A DNA stretch of 64,000 nucleotides from Hymenopus coronatus (taxonomy: Eukaryota > Arthropoda > Insecta > Mantodea > Hymenopodidae). Under the pieces are notes generated by a model. It did no database searches. It had not been told where the DNA came from and worked only from the letters and a program-made list of their open reading frames with translations. How positions within the stretch are numbered: the stretch's first letter is position 1; every line of letters starts with the position of its first letter. The position numbers and the translations under genes were made by a program. This document shows, in pieces, positions 21,488-33,215 of this stretch. The stretch lies in contig CM060880.1 of the NCBI GenBank assembly GCA_030762935.1, positions 13,736,501 through 13,800,500 of the forward strand. The letters are read 5' to 3'.

Positions 21488-22567
21488 ACTTAGTGCATTT
21501 CTAGAAGCCTCAAGGATTTTGTTTCGCATTTCAATCGTTCGCCTCTAGTGGAAATGCTTAGGTATACATTCATTTGAAATACATAAAGTTAATTTATATA
21601 GCATATATTCTTCCCACAATGTTGGATAGGTGCACTTAAAGACAAATTTTGAAAAGATATGGTCTATCAATGACAAGAAGGTGTGTCATTGGGTCAGTTG
21701 AATAAAAATCAGTAAATTCAAGTAATTACTTGACAAAGAAAGTTAAGACTGATCAGTAAAGGAATTACTGATTTTAAATTGAATAACAGTTTACTTTTAC
21801 TGATAAGTAATATCTTGGCAAATGTTCAGTATAAACTGAATAAACAAATGAATAGTTTTTCTTTCGCTTCTTGAATTTCAAATTTTAGGTTGGAAACTTT
21901 ATCCAGTCACCTGCCTTTGCCTCTATTCTATTTGCCACGAAGTCTATTGTCCTGCATACCAAAATCTCCTGCGACTGGATCAACTAAATATCGTTAAAAA
22001 AAAAAAAAGGCTAATTTTCTGTTGCAAACGTAATGCTCCACCCCTTGTTTCACCATACCGTCGAGAAAATAGTTTGTTAAAAAGTTTACACTTTCAGTTT
22101 CAAACCTTAGAACCTTTTTGAGTCACCGGGACTAATATCGCTTCTCTTATTGTAGCTCTTTTCCTGGTGTATGTGTAAAACTACTGCTATTATTATTTGC
22201 AGCTACTTTTGCAACTCTGCAGCAAACTTAAAAATATTTCAACAAATACTTAACTCGACAAGTTATCACTGAATGTTATTCAAACAAATTTTAAGCATTT
22301 TCTGGAAAAACTAGTAATTGCGGAACAATTAAAAGCAATAACTTATCAGTAAAGCCTGAATTGTAAGTAATTACTTATGGTTTTTTTTCAATTTGTTATC
22401 AGTGTTGACTTAAAATAAGTAAAAGGGTTTACTGACTTATATTCAACCGACCCATTGAAAGTCAGGGTTACAGAACCCTCCATATGTGTTTGGATATATT
22501 AACATAACTGTCTTTTCTGCATCGATAAATGCATACGAAGTTTTACACATGTGTATTATGCTTGCAG
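21488..22567 (+). other. Presumed intron upstream of the PDZ exon
   Basis: AT-rich sequence between a SINE and the exon acceptor. I see no transposon protein similarity or further exon. Short A-runs occur near 22000, and the motif AATTACTTA/TAAGTAATT recurs in both orientations near 21720-21810 and 22310-22380, which may mark a weak, old inverted repeat. Confidence 0.4.
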
Positions 22568-22764
22568 ATAAGGTGAAGAAGAAGTATGCTTCCCTGGGTC
22601 ACTCAGTGCTTACAGTCCAGCTGGAAAGAGGTCATCATGGCCTTGGTATCAGTCTGGCAGGACACAAGGATAGGAATCGTATGGCGGTGTTCATAGTCGG
22701 CCTCAACCCCAACGGCTCGGCTTTCAAGTCCGGCGGCCTGCAAGTCGGCGACGAGATCCTAGAG
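22568..22764 (+). CDS. Internal exon of a multi-PDZ protein (MPDZ/PATJ-like)
   Basis: This exon encodes about 65 residues covering most of one PDZ domain, a peptide-binding module of polarity and junction scaffolds. The carboxylate-binding loop is HHGLGISLAG, followed by the strand RMAVFIVGLNPNG and the turn GGLQVGDEILE. The insert KDRNRM after the loop is typical of a late PDZ repeat of the MPDZ/INADL (PATJ) family, which is the basis of the call. The acceptor is a pyrimidine-rich tract ending in cttgcag at 22567, and the donor is GAG|gtgagt at 22765. The exon is 197 bp: it starts by completing a split codon with two bases and ends on a codon boundary. The frame stays open upstream to an ATG at 22486, but that part is unlike a PDZ and is read as intron. 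The next exon, expected to open with a V-N-G type motif, was not found downstream. Other arthropod multi-PDZ genes are possible hosts. Confidence 0.85.
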
Positions 22765-23464
22765 GTGAGTACCTGTTCACTTTACTGAAGCTTTTGAGTT
22801 CTTGTCATGGACAAATTTCTGTGGCAGTTGAGTATTTGTTGTTATGGAAAAATGTTGTAGCAGATGCAGGCACAGATATATACTCTTTATCTATTGTCTC
22901 AAATGTGTGCTCTCAAAAAGACAGCATTGGCTCTTTCTGCAATGAGGAAGAATGAATACCCATGATACCATTCGATTCATTTGAAAAGTTACACTAAAAA
23001 CTCATATGTAGGGATTTACTAGGTCTTTTCAGCCTGGGGGTGCGCATATTAAGGGCTGCAGAACCATTTGGAATTATAGGGCTACAATTTAGAAAAGAAT
23101 GTTGAGAAGTGAAATTGCCGTTGCTGCTTCCCCCACTCTGCCTCACCCGCCAGCTAATTATTCATAATCATTGTAGGGACAACGTGCTCGCTGTTAATGC
23201 GCGCGCGCCCCTATTTTTGAGCGTGCCTGCGCAGAACAAGAATGTTTTTTCGTTGTACACCTATAGTAAAATTGTTGCACAGAAGCTCGCGTTATATAAT
23301 TAATAATGGTGGTTTTTTGACAGCCTTGCTTCTTTCCTTGCACAGGCGCTCATGCCAATATGTGTGAGATAACTGAACTGTCAGAGATCCTTTTGTTATA
23401 TTGCCGGAAAGTTTGCAAGAAACAATTGAAATAAAGTGTGGTTTAAAAGCAAAGGATCATTTTA
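22765..23464 (+). other. Presumed intron downstream of the PDZ exon
   Basis: Begins with a strong gtgagt donor. No second PDZ exon is visible. From about 23035 the sequence CTGGGGGTGCGCA resembles a hAT-type terminal repeat and may be the left end of the hAT remnant whose transposase tail lies at 23465-23720. Confidence 0.35.
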
Positions 23465-23720
23465 AAACACTTCTGGGGGTGTTTTAGTAATTCATCTTGC
23501 ATTTTATCTTCACATAGTCAAAGTTGCAAAGTTGTGTCATTTATGTCCACATATTATTGTGAGTCAGGATTCTCATCTTTGACTGTAATTAAAACAAGAC
23601 GGTGTTGTCAGCTAGATGTTGCGAAGGATTTCCTTTGTGCATATTGAATTTGATCCAAATATACATGGCAAGGAAAAACAGTGCCAACCGTCTCACTGAT
23701 ATCATGATGATGTCTTAATT
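23465..23720 (+). pseudogene. hAT transposase C-terminal remnant
   Basis: Conceptual translation with frameshifts gives a block around STYYCESGFSSLTVIKTRR followed by a LDVAKDFLCA-like segment. This is the C-terminal dimerisation region of hAT transposases, where a C-E-x-x-F-S-x-L-T-x-I-K-T core precedes an R-L-x-x-E-x-D-L-R segment. Stops and frame changes show it is dead. It lies in the same orientation as the PDZ exon and probably in its intron. The right terminal repeat was not recognised. Confidence 0.6.
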
Positions 23721-24842
23721 ATTAAACATCTTCAAAAACAGTGTGACTTACTTAATCATTACTTTCACTAATTGATTTAATATTATGTTTGTAAACTGTT
23801 TTTCTATTTAAGCATGAGTATTTTTTTAATTTTTATGTTAACGCGTTGATTAAATATGATGGGCACATGTGTTATTTATATTGTGGCTGCGCCTTGCTGG
23901 CTCACAATCGCCACACGTGTATTAGCGGCTTTGGAAAGCTGATAGCCGATTGTTACACGTGTTCGGCCGGCTCCTTTAAGTAGTCACACTCAGGTGTTCC
24001 CGAGACTAATACGAAAGTGCCTTGGAATGCGACACCTGGGTGCAATGGTCAGAGCGACAATATTTCTTTCTGGAAACGTCTTTTGATGTCATCGACAGCT
24101 ACATAAAGGAAAGAAGGGACGAGTGTAGCTTCAATGGGAATGCATGGCGTGCAGCAGTTGCGTCGAAGCGGCGAGAAAATTGTGCGGGAAAATAGTTGCG
24201 AAAGCAACGAATAAATACTTGTTTGTAATCAGTTTTGGAAGCAATAAAGAGGAATTTTGTCACAATATTCTTCCCTTCAAAACATCGAAAAATGGTAGGG
24301 TTATAGTGGATTGGTACATCTCAGGAGGGGGGGGGGCATTCAAAAGGATTTTCAAACAGCTGACTACAAGTTATCTACATTCAAACTACATGTCGAAGCA
24401 CAGAACGTAAACAACTGCAGGCAAGGATCGCTAACAGGTGAATAACGTTGTGGAAGTTGTCTGTGCAAATGTAAACGGATTGTAGTTGAGCTGTGAGCCG
24501 CAGACGCTACCGCTTGGGTCATCTCGAGGTTTTGTTACTGCAGTGTAACTACGGAAAACCTACCTGCATCTCACCACGTACATTGGAAGGCTTTTGTGGA
24601 AGTGGCATTATCGCCTGTTTAAAATTCCTGCCAACGTTTACACGATAACATTTGGTGACGTATCGAAGTCACCTTGCACGTTAGCTAGCGCACCTGGCTC
24701 ATCGCATATGGATGTTTTTGTTTTGAATGAAGTGCAAGTCTAAAATGCGTCACCACATTCCTTGTTTTGTCATCTGTAACCAGTATCATCAAGTTCAGAC
24801 ACGTTTTTCCACTACCTACCCTATATGAATTTGTTTTTATTT
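23721..24842. other. Unassigned, no recognised gene or repeat
   Basis: Mixed-composition sequence. An 88-codon open frame at 24144-24410 (+) contains a short G-run and matches no family I know. The stretch 23880-24000 is GC-richer. I see no splice-flanked coding block. Confidence 0.3.
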
Positions 24843-25440
24843 TCTCTATCACGTAAAAATGTACATAATGTAAATACATAGTAGATAGAGAAGCTATTGC
24901 ATTCCTCCCAAAAATGTTATACTGAGATTTCGCGGAAATTCATATTTTGAAGAAAGATTTTCAGGAAAATCCTCCACCCCAAACTACTCTTCATCTTGAA
25001 TATTTTATGACATTTTCGATTTCCTCAAGAATGGCTGTAACGGTTTTGTTTAAAGTGTCATATATTAAAGTTATTTACATGAATAAAATGTGTATATTCA
25101 ATTTTCTGGGAATAGCCTCTGAAGCCCTCTTCATTCTGGATGACTTTACAATAACAATAATCCGTAAGAGATGGACCAAATCTTACTATATAAAAAGTGT
25201 AGATGTCGTTAAAGCACACAATATATGTCAGATATATTTTTTGCGGAGGGGGGGTTATCTATTTCCGAGATATTCCTTGTTATTGATTTCAATTTAAAAT
25301 ACTTAAATTATAATCTTCTCGAACGGGAAGGTGTAATTGTTTTTATTTTGTGTTACTCCTGGCCATGCAAAGATAACCGAATTTCTATTGTTTCACATAG
25401 TGAGAGGCCTTTAAAACATTTGAATATCACTCGAATCTAG
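24843..25440 (+). mobile_element. TRE copy, internally deleted
   Basis: Has the 5' terminus (CTCTATCACGTAAAAATG with an enlarged hairpin) and TTATACTGAGATTTCGCGG, then jumps over the GT tract to GAAGAAAGATTTTCAGG. It runs to TTTAAAACATTTGAATATC. A 116-codon frame at 24947-25297 falls inside it. Confidence 0.8.
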
Positions 25441-25469
25441 TACACCAATGTGGTGTGATGGAACTTTGA

Positions 25470-26345
25470 TTAATGATTATAATAATAATAACAATAATGA
25501 TAATAATAATAATAATAATAATAATGTAACCTCTATGAATGAATAAGTTATTTATTGACATAACAAAATTATACATTGAATTTCAACAATCGCACGGGTC
25601 CACAGACAGTACGTGATTTTGTAATACACACTAAAACAATATTAAAACAACAACAACAAAGAATTAAAAGAGTAAACACGAAAAAATAAAAAAAAGAACA
25701 AAAGGTAATACACAATAAAAAGTAATAATATAACAACAGCAAAGAATTACAAGAGTAAAGCCTTCAATCAAAATACAAAGATATTCAAATATAGCAATTT
25801 AAATTTACAGCAGAGAGTACACCGTCATAAATGCACCCTCTTATAATGGATATATAAAACCGTAACACAACAATGACATATGTATGTAAAACATTGTGGT
25901 CACTTTTGTTTAGCTGTTTCTTACCCCCCCCCCCTATTCGTCTCTATAGGCAGCCATCTCAGATCTCAGCTGGCTTGCTTTAAGTATAAATTTACCTAGC
26001 CCGTCCGCGTCTTCCGTGCCTGCCAGTAGCATCTAACATACTTCTAGTTCTACATTCGCTGTGGTAAAGAATCGTGATAAATACTTTTCCCTCCATTCCT
26101 CCGTACCCCTACATCTTGCCAAGATATGGGTCTACGACTGTTCCTCCTCGCAAATGGGGCAGATTCTCGTACCATTCTCGTCAGCAATTTTTGTGCTCCT
26201 CCATGTTCCTAGTGTAATCCACGCGAGCCCCTCTCTAATGAGCTTAGTACCTGTTTTGATGTATTGCTCCACACCCCACTCCGATTTTAGCCCAGACTGT
26301 ACTTTTAATGAATGCATATAGATCAAAGTAACTAACAAAATTTAC
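25470..26345 (-). mobile_element. LINE 3' end with (ATT)n tail
   Basis: Minus-strand translation gives KIADENGTRICPICEEEQS, then after a stop THILARC and SRFFTTANVELEVC. This is the C-P-x-C...H-x-x-x-x-C zinc-knuckle region at the end of a LINE reverse transcriptase protein. The 3' UTR follows and ends ATAAATAACTTATTCATTC plus a TAA/ATT microsatellite at 25478-25533. The copy is 5'-truncated near 26345 and dead through stops. The 26132-26338 frame is its only long open part. A shorter copy of the same 3' end is at 47321-47430. Confidence 0.75.
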
Positions 26346-26349
26346 AAAT

Positions 26350-26928
26350 GCCTCGATTCGAAAATTTTGATTTTCTCAAAAATGGCTCAAACGATTTTGA
26401 TTATCTCTTATATTTAAGATGTTTGCATAACAAATAAAATGTATATATCTAATTTTTCTGGGAATAGCCTCTAACGACCTCTTTATTCTGGATGTATTTT
26501 TTTTTTTTTTTTTTTTTAAATTTTGCATAACTAGTAAACCGTAAGAGATGACAACAATTCAGTACACCAAAAATACAGAGCTCCTTAAAACACACATTAT
26601 ATGCCATACACATTTTTCCCTGGAGTAGGCCGTTTTCGAGATATTCCTTGTTATTTGTTTCAAATTTAAAAAAAACTTAAACTTTTGTCACACTTAAAGT
26701 TGTAATCTCCTGGCCCTGTATTGAAACGGATTGCAACTAGCTTCTAAAAGATTAGACTATCGTTTTAGCCTAGTGAATTCTCTTATTTTGCCTATACTTA
26801 CAAGGAAGCAAGTAATTAAGACAATTTCTTATCTCGATTATCGTAAAGTACATAGAAGCATATGCTTTTTTAATTAATTTGTTACAGCGATATAGAGAAA
26901 ATCATGTAAATAGAACACATCAGATTTT
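26350..26928 (+). mobile_element. TRE 3' two-thirds
   Basis: Begins at TCGAAAATTTTGATTTTC and ends AACACATCAGATTTTTAT. It includes a T-run at 26496-26517 replacing the GAATTTTACGG block. The adjoining LINE and the 24843-25440 copy suggest a rearranged TRE cluster. Confidence 0.8.
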
Positions 26929-26971
26929 TATAAGGTGTACCGTTTACTGTGTATAGCACTTCGATATATTT

Positions 26972-27133
26972 TAGTTTAACGTCCTTTAACCTGGTTGGTC
27001 ATATCGAACGATGAATGAAATTGGTGAAATGGTGCTCAAATGATCTTGGAGACCATGGAGCCCTAAGCGAGATTCGAACTCACGACCTGTTGAATGTGAA
27101 GCAGACATGCTACCACCACTACCCCGGCGGGCA
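26972..27133 (-). mobile_element. SINE family B, internally deleted
   Basis: Carries the tail complement AACGTCCTTTAACCTGG and head complement GATTCGAACTCACGACC...CCCCGGCGGGC, but lacks the GGATAAGGTTTTTTCGG middle. Confidence 0.8.
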
Positions 27134-27837
27134 CTTCGAATATTATACTTGCCTAGAACATTTTTCCTCCCTGACCTCGAGTATGTTGTCAAACTAATAA
27201 CACCTATATGCTCTGGCTACAGCCCATAAAAATAAACTCTTATTACCAAAATTGTCCGACTCACAGTTCCGTGAAGGCTGCAGTATTTTCTTAGTTTTAC
27301 GACAGTTGTAGTTGCCACTGAAAATTAAAGAAACAGAAAAAGGTTGTATTTTTCACGACTGCATGCAAGAGTTTTATTTAACTTCCAGGAAAATATATGG
27401 CAGATAGAGCAAACATTTCAGTGCAAAAGTCGAGGAAAAGGCTTCAAATGAAAAACGAGCATACCTTTCTGGGTCAATAGCTTTCGAAGCTGTTTTTTTC
27501 TTTCTTGCTGTCGGTGTAGGTGCGCGCGCCGTGTCTCGTAAATAACACATTTAGGTGATTGAACTCTGTGCCATTTGCCTTTATTCCTTCTCAGGGTAAA
27601 CATAACCTGCACGTAAGCTGGAGTCTAAATATACACGTCATTTTGTTTTTCTGTGAACTGAACTACTCTCATTAGACGGTTTCATTTTGTCAATACATTT
27701 ACGGTGAAGAAATACGGTAAGAATTCCTTTGGGGCTATTTCAGAAATAAAGTCCAAATTATAGGCAATATCAAGAGTTTTTGAGCTCTTCAAATTTATCT
27801 GTAACTGCCACAAACGATTTTAAGCAAAGAATAAAGC
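27134..27837. other. Unassigned 0.7 kb
   Basis: No recognised repeat or exon. A 64-codon minus frame (27418-27612) is basic and lacks motifs. Confidence 0.3.
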
Positions 27838-28205
27838 CTGGAGCGCCGTGCTGTGACCGACGCTGGTCTTTCAACTAGATGATTCAGGTTCGATCCCAGG
27901 GGACTGCATATGGGAATTGTGGCTGACAAACCGTGTTCTCAAGCAATTCATTGCACCACCTGCTCCATAAATACCTTTCATTTCATCTATTTCGTTGCCA
28001 TTTCATATCGTTTTCCCCTAAACGGTCCGGGTTCGATCCAAAGCGACCGCATTGTGGTGGACAAAGCGGCGCTGGGGCGGGTTTTCTCCGGGTTCTCGGG
28101 TTTCCCCCGCCATCGCATTCCACCGGCGCTCCATCTTCGTCCATGTATCATCAGTGTCACCGCTTGCGGTGCCATAATTAGTTAAAGCGGGCGTTAAACA
28201 CTACC
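27838..28205 (+). mobile_element. SINE family C copy with a second SINE-like head
   Basis: 28018-28205 is family C short form: GGGTTCGATCCAAAGCGACC, GTGGTGGACAAAGCGGCG, TTTTCTCCGGGTTCTCGGG and AAAGCGGGCGTTAAACACTA. Just upstream, 27840-27905 has another decayed head (GCCGTGCTGTGACC...AGGTTCGATCCC), suggesting a dimer or insertion of one copy next to another. Confidence 0.75.
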
Positions 28206-28381
28206 AAAAAGAATATCTTCTTCCTCACCCTCATTTCAGGTATAGGGATGATCACCATCCTGCTTACTTTCTCTGATCTAGGTTCGTCTGCTCCTGAACA
28301 GGCATCTGACCCCAGGCGCTGCTTGTAAGTGCTGGGGAAGAAATAAGTCCTCTACACAAGAGGGGTAAATCGCGAAAAGGA

Positions 28382-28600
28382 GTGTGTTCCATTCACATGA
28401 TTTTCTCCACATCTCTGTAACAAATTATTGTTAAAAAGCGTATTGTTTTATACACTTCATGCTAAACGAGGTAAACACGAGCAGAAGCTTACTTTTTTGT
28501 CACGTGTTTAATATATTGACATGAAAAATAAAATATATATCTAGAATTTTCTCTGAATATCCTGTGAAATTCCTTTTATACAATTAAATTTTGTTGCCAG
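28382..28600 (-). mobile_element. TRE scraps, rearranged
   Basis: 28382-28485 is the element 3' end in minus orientation (TGTGTTCCATTCACATGA). 28505-28600 is an internal block in plus orientation (ATAAAATATATATCTAGAAT). The two are in conflicting orientation, so the copy is scrambled. Confidence 0.6.
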
Positions 28601-29098
28601 TGGACCTAATCGTGATTAACCGCCGACCTGTGCAGTACGGAGACTATTAGCATCACTAGACGCCACAAACTCGTTCGCTTTTACGCCGGTAGTTCCATCT
28701 CCATGACCAAAAGATGGGAGGAAATGATGGCCAGACTGAGAGTCCAAAGTGGGACTGCGTACAAATGCTAAAAGGCTTCAAACCATCCAGGGTGGGTATC
28801 CCTCACCACTCCATGGCATTCAAGTCCTGTGCTTTGATCCCCAAACCTAAGTAATTGGGTTGGACGACTATATTGAGCGATTTATGAGGCCAAGGGAGGA
28901 CCCTCAGGACATCTTTACCGAACATGTTCGTCGGGATGTTCGCGATACAAAGCGGAATGGCTTCCTGTTATCCACTCGAGTGACCTATGGCATGTTCCGG
29001 CGCCTCAACTCTAAAACGGCGAGACCTGACATGCTCGTAATCTTTCCTTCTTTGTTATGCCCTATGTGCCTGGCACAGGATCGTTGACTACGATATTG
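28601..29098. other. Unassigned 0.5 kb
   Basis: No known repeat. A 75-codon plus frame (28860-29087) lacks motifs. Confidence 0.3.
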
Positions 29099-29099
29099 G

Positions 29100-29310
29100 C
29101 GGCGTCTTGGATGAGTGGTTAGACCACTCACCCGAGATCGACCGTATATGGGATTTTGGTAGACAAAGCGGCGTAGGGGTAGGTTTTCTCGTGTTCTCCG
29201 GTTTACACCGCCATCGCATTCAACCGGTGCTCCATTTTCATTCCACGTATCATCGGTGCCATCGCCTGCGGTACCATATGTAGTAAAATCGGACATTAAA
29301 CATTATAAAA
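29100..29310 (+). mobile_element. SINE family C short form
   Basis: GGCGTCTTGGATGAGTGGTT head, TAGACAAAGCGGCGTAGGG, GTGCTCCATTTTCATTCC and the tail AAATCGGACATTAAACATTA. The B-box is eroded. Confidence 0.75.
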
Positions 29311-29349
29311 AAGCGAACAAGTTCCAGTATAACCTATAGGGCTGCTGTA

Positions 29350-30400
29350 CACTTAATGGCCAAAAGCCACAGGAAGGGTTGTCCATTAGAAAATGTACCG
29401 TTTTTGACTCCCAAGTGTTGCGGTTAGATGCGGTGCGGGTGTAGACGCGATACCTGAGCAGTCTGCTATAGAATGTGTATAGTGGATGTGGAAACACGTC
29501 GCGATTTAACCGACTTTAAACGTGAGATGGTAACCACACAAGAATTCGGGTTTTCGAGGTCAGCATGTGTAGGGTGGATCTTGAATATCGCAGAAAGTAT
29601 GTTTCGACAGGTGATAAACGAACTGACATCGCATCACCTCAGCACGGGGCACTCGAAGAGCACAGTAGTATCAGATCACCGCCCTGTTGAATGTTGTGAG
29701 TCAGGAACCCATTTCCATCTGGACTGTAAGGAGGTACATGCCTAGGCTTCAACAGCCGACGACCAACCCGTGTCCCTTTGCTCAACGACGTACTACATAG
29801 GCCCACAAACACACAGTAATGGACCAAGGAACAGTGGCGGTGTGTGGTATGGTCTGATGAATCCTGGTTGCAGTTGTATCGAGCTTATGGTTGCACGAGA
29901 GTGTGACGTGTGCTCCATAAAGCTATGGATCCTGCCAACAAGATTGTGTCCAAGTAGAAGGTGGCTCAGTTATGGTCTTGGGTGCATTTTCATGGTTGCA
30001 ATTTGGTTCCATTTTCCGGCTGCAGGGATCAATGACAGGTGCATGTTATGTGTGGGCATTCTTTCAGACCATCTGCATCTCTTTCTGGTGGAGTTGCCAT
30101 GTTTTAACAGGATAATGCGACATGCCACCGCGTTTTAGTGTTACGCAGGTATTTGATGAGCACTTCAGTGTAATTACGACCATAATTTGGCCCTCCGATC
30201 TGAACCCAAATGAGCATTTATGAAATGCTGTCGATGCTGGTGTACGCTCCAATAACCCAGGACTGCACAATTGTGGGTAGCACTGCAAGATGCGTGCGCC
30301 CATATCCCTCTTTGTAGAGTCGATGCCTCGACGTATTGCTGCAGTTTTGAAGGCTATTGGTTATTAACAGTGCCTTTCCATGACTTTTGGCCACTCAGTG
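29350..30400 (+). mobile_element. Tc1-like transposon, both ends present, dead
   Basis: Terminal inverted repeats CACTTAATGGCCAAAAG (left) and CACTGAGTGGCCAAAAG (right, complement) are flanked by TA at 29348-29349 and 30401-30402, the Tc1/mariner target site. The 1.05-kb interior encodes a degraded transposase: GGSVMVLGCIF-like residues near 29960, a worn DNARPHTA-type block near 30110, NPNEHL-like residues near 30205 and the C-terminus SMPRRIAAVLKAIGY ending at the stop 30365-30367. Many frameshifts and stops mean no active product. The open frames between 29303 and 30480 are pieces of it. Confidence 0.88.
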
Positions 30401-30402
30401 TA

Positions 30403-30975
30403 TTTGTCGGTGTATTTTCACCTCTCTTGGCTGCTTTCGTTAAACAGATTGTTATGCAGTACACATTAATTCCTTTTTAGCTTGGTTATTTGATACATAG
30501 CTGTGTTAATTTATAATATACTATTTACTACCTGGTCATTCTTTTGTTTTGTACCGTTTAACACTAGGTCAGTGTACCAGGTTATTTTGTTAATAGAATT
30601 GAACATCTTCTGTTCAAGTCTCGCTCCGCTTGAGAATGTATCGGTTAGGTTAGACGTCCTATGGTGTTGCTTGTGATAATTTATCTCAATTTATTCGAAA
30701 AGAATTGCCAAGTTTACGTACACGTAACTGCATTAATCGCATATATTATATGAGAGCGTTAATCCATGTATATCCTTATGGATGATCCTTTGCCTATCAG
30801 GAATCCGATAGCAAGTACACCTATCATGCCAAGAAAGTTTATATCGCGTTATCAGCTATCCAGCGTGGCACACGGTTTGATTTGACCTTTTCAATTGCGA
30901 TTAGCCAATCAGGGGAATGGAGAAGGTAATGCAGCGCGGGGCAAGAGAACGTGATGTATACGTTTGTCGCATACT
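30403..30975. other. Unassigned 0.57 kb
   Basis: No recognised repeat. Contains GGTTAGGTTAG at 30640, too short to be telomeric, and TTAGCCAATCAGGGG at about 30901. Confidence 0.3.
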
Positions 30976-31231
30976 ATTTTCTTTTTTTTATTGTTTAATT
31001 CATATAGCCCCCGTTAACATCTAAGGTCATATCGGGGGCCTTGCACTTGAAACAACTCGTTGTCTATAGGTTCTTTTACGTTTAGTTTAAATCATTTTTA
31101 TTCACCTCAAACACACACATTCACTCTCACATACATAATTCCAGACTCTGTGGGGGATAGGGAATAATTCTGGCCGCCCAGCCGGGAATCGAACCCGGGA
31201 CCTCCGGGTGAGAGCTCGCTGACCAGTCAGA
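30976..31231 (-). mobile_element. tRNA-derived SINE, family E
   Basis: T-run then AACATCTAAGGTCATATCGG, GAAACAACTCGTTGTCTATA, CCAGACTCTGTGGGGGATAG and the head complement CCGGGAATCGAACCCGGG (a strong B-box on the minus strand) with AGAGCTCGCTGACCAG. A second copy is at 41808-42082. Confidence 0.85.
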
Positions 31232-31657
31232 GACTAGCTTGTCTGTCTGTGTGTCTAGTTATCTCGGTTCCCATTTGGAGAAAGATTCCAGCGCAGAAAC
31301 GAGGTTCTGGACAAGAAATGATATTCAATGCGTAACTCATTGGATATGCCATTTCTTGAAAGATTTTGCATATCGCTAACCATTAGTTTCGCGTTAATAC
31401 AATTTAATTGTTTCTTCGGAGATGTAGGCGTAACCTGTTCAGATTGGCTCCCTTAGCCCAAGTTTTACTTGGCGTTATTGGACGCTCATATCCAGAGTTG
31501 CGAAATGCTCTGTTTTAGAGAGATAAGGAGCTATTCTGCTGTCACTCTCTCATGGCACCCCCTTGTACAGTACCTAACAAATCGTTAACATCTCTGTTAA
31601 CACATTCACCGCCATCTGTCGACAAACGTCCTTGCATTTTGTGTTTTCTGTAGAGAG
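31232..31657. other. Unassigned 0.43 kb
   Basis: No known repeat or coding signal. The sequence is not TRE-like until 31658. Confidence 0.3.
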
Positions 31658-32092
31658 TCATGAATCCAGAATAAACAGGTCTTCAGAAGCTATACCCAGA
31701 AAATTTAAGATAAACATTTTATCTGTGATGGAAATGACTTTAATATGTGGTATCTTAATCAAAATCGTTAGAGCCATTTTTGAGAATAACATTTTCGAAA
31801 ATTTTCCATGTTAAGGGTAGTTTGAGGTGGGGGGATTTTCTTGAAAATCTTCGTGTCGCATCCTTGGAAGATACCAAACTTAAATAGCAGGTTTGGTATA
31901 TAACGGTCTTTTCGGTTTTTAGCTATACTGTCCACAAACTCACACACACACACGGACATTCTTCAAAAAAATGCTTTTTGGGATTCACGGAGTCTCAAAA
32001 CATGTATTTCCGGTGAAATCTCGGTATTGAATTTTGGGTGCCATACAGTACCTTCTCTATACACTATGTACATAGTACTTGTAGAGAAAGTA
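31658..32092 (-). mobile_element. TRE 5' half
   Basis: From AATCCAGAATAAACAGGTC through GAAAATCTTCGTGTCGCATC to CTTGTAGAGAAAGTAAAA. The element 5' terminus is intact on the right. Confidence 0.85.
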
Positions 32093-32104
32093 AAAAGGGT
32101 TTCG

Positions 32105-32200
32105 TCTGGAAAGATGAACTCAGGCTGCAAAATTGATGAAAAGCCGGGTTTTGAACCACAGATCTTCCATTTCCCCTTCAATTACTGTAACCAACAAGTC
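32105..32200 (-). mobile_element. SINE family F fragment
   Basis: On the minus strand GATCTGTGGTTCAAAACCC is a B-box followed by GGCTTTTCATCAATTTTGC, the family F order. It lies 13 bp from a TRE 5' end. Confidence 0.55.
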
Positions 32201-32401
32201 AAACGAACTCATTCCCACTCCCCTCCGTTAAACTGCAAGGAAATCTCAAATTCATTTTTATATGACGTATCCCAATGGCAACTTACAACGTGTAAGTGTT
32301 TAAGTCCATAGTTAATTCAAATATTCGGCCAAAATGTGATAACGAATTGAAGTTCACGATGTAGAAAGGGCAGATCTAACAACATTTGAACAGTTGGTTT
32401 T

Positions 32402-33215
32402 CTACTTTCTCTATCGTACTATGTATATAGTGTATAGAGGAGCTATTGTATTGCACCCAAAATTTCGATTCCGAGACTTCACCGGAAATACATGTTTTAA
32501 GACCCCCTGAATAAAAAAACATTTTCAGAAAAAGGCCCGTGTGTGTGGGCAGCATAGCTCACTAACGAAAGTCCATTAAATGCCAAATATGATATTTAAG
32601 TTCAGTATGTTCTAAGGATGCGATCCGAACATTTTCAAGAAAATGCCCCCAACCTCAACTGCTTTTTCATGGAAAAAGTTCAAAATTTTCCATTTTCTCA
32701 AAAATGGATCTAGCGATTTTAATTAAAATGCCGTATTTTAAAGGTATTTACATGCAAAATATAATGTATATCTTGAATTTTCTGGGAATAGCCTCTGAAG
32801 ACATCTTTATTCTGCATGAATTTTGCATAACTCGTAAACCTAAGAGATTGACAAAATCTTGCAGAGCTCGTTAAAATACACAATTTATGTGATATAAATT
32901 TTTTTCTTGAGTTGACCGTTTTCGAGATAATTCCTTGATATTGGTTTCAGTTTTAAAATACTTTGGGGAACTTGTCAATTTCTGGCGACGCAAAGAAACG
33001 GATTTCAATCATATAGCAACGATATTTAAAACATTTGATTGTCGATTTAGTCTATTGTATTCCCTTATTTTCCCTCTTTTTAAAGGAATTAAGTAATTAG
33101 ACTGTTTCTGCTCATGTTTATCTGGACTGTAACATGAAGTGGATAGAAGAATAAGCTTACTAACAACAATTTGTTACAGAGATGTAGAGAAACTCATGTG
33201 ATTGGAACACATCAG
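32402..33215 (+). mobile_element. TRE copy, full length
   Basis: Starts CTACTTTCTCTATCGTACT and ends TTGGAACACATCAGATTTTA. The GT tract is short (32540-32548). Confidence 0.88.

Noticed and set aside
22486..22567. ATG at 22486 as the start of the PDZ protein
   Set aside because: A good acceptor (cttgcag) lies at 22567, PDZ similarity begins only after it, and the upstream residues look like translated intron.
24144..24410. 88-codon gene near the PDZ exon
   Set aside because: No motif, no splice context, interrupted by a G-run; composition like non-coding flanks.
30640..30650. Arthropod telomere repeat (TTAGG)
   Set aside because: Only two units, in ordinary sequence.
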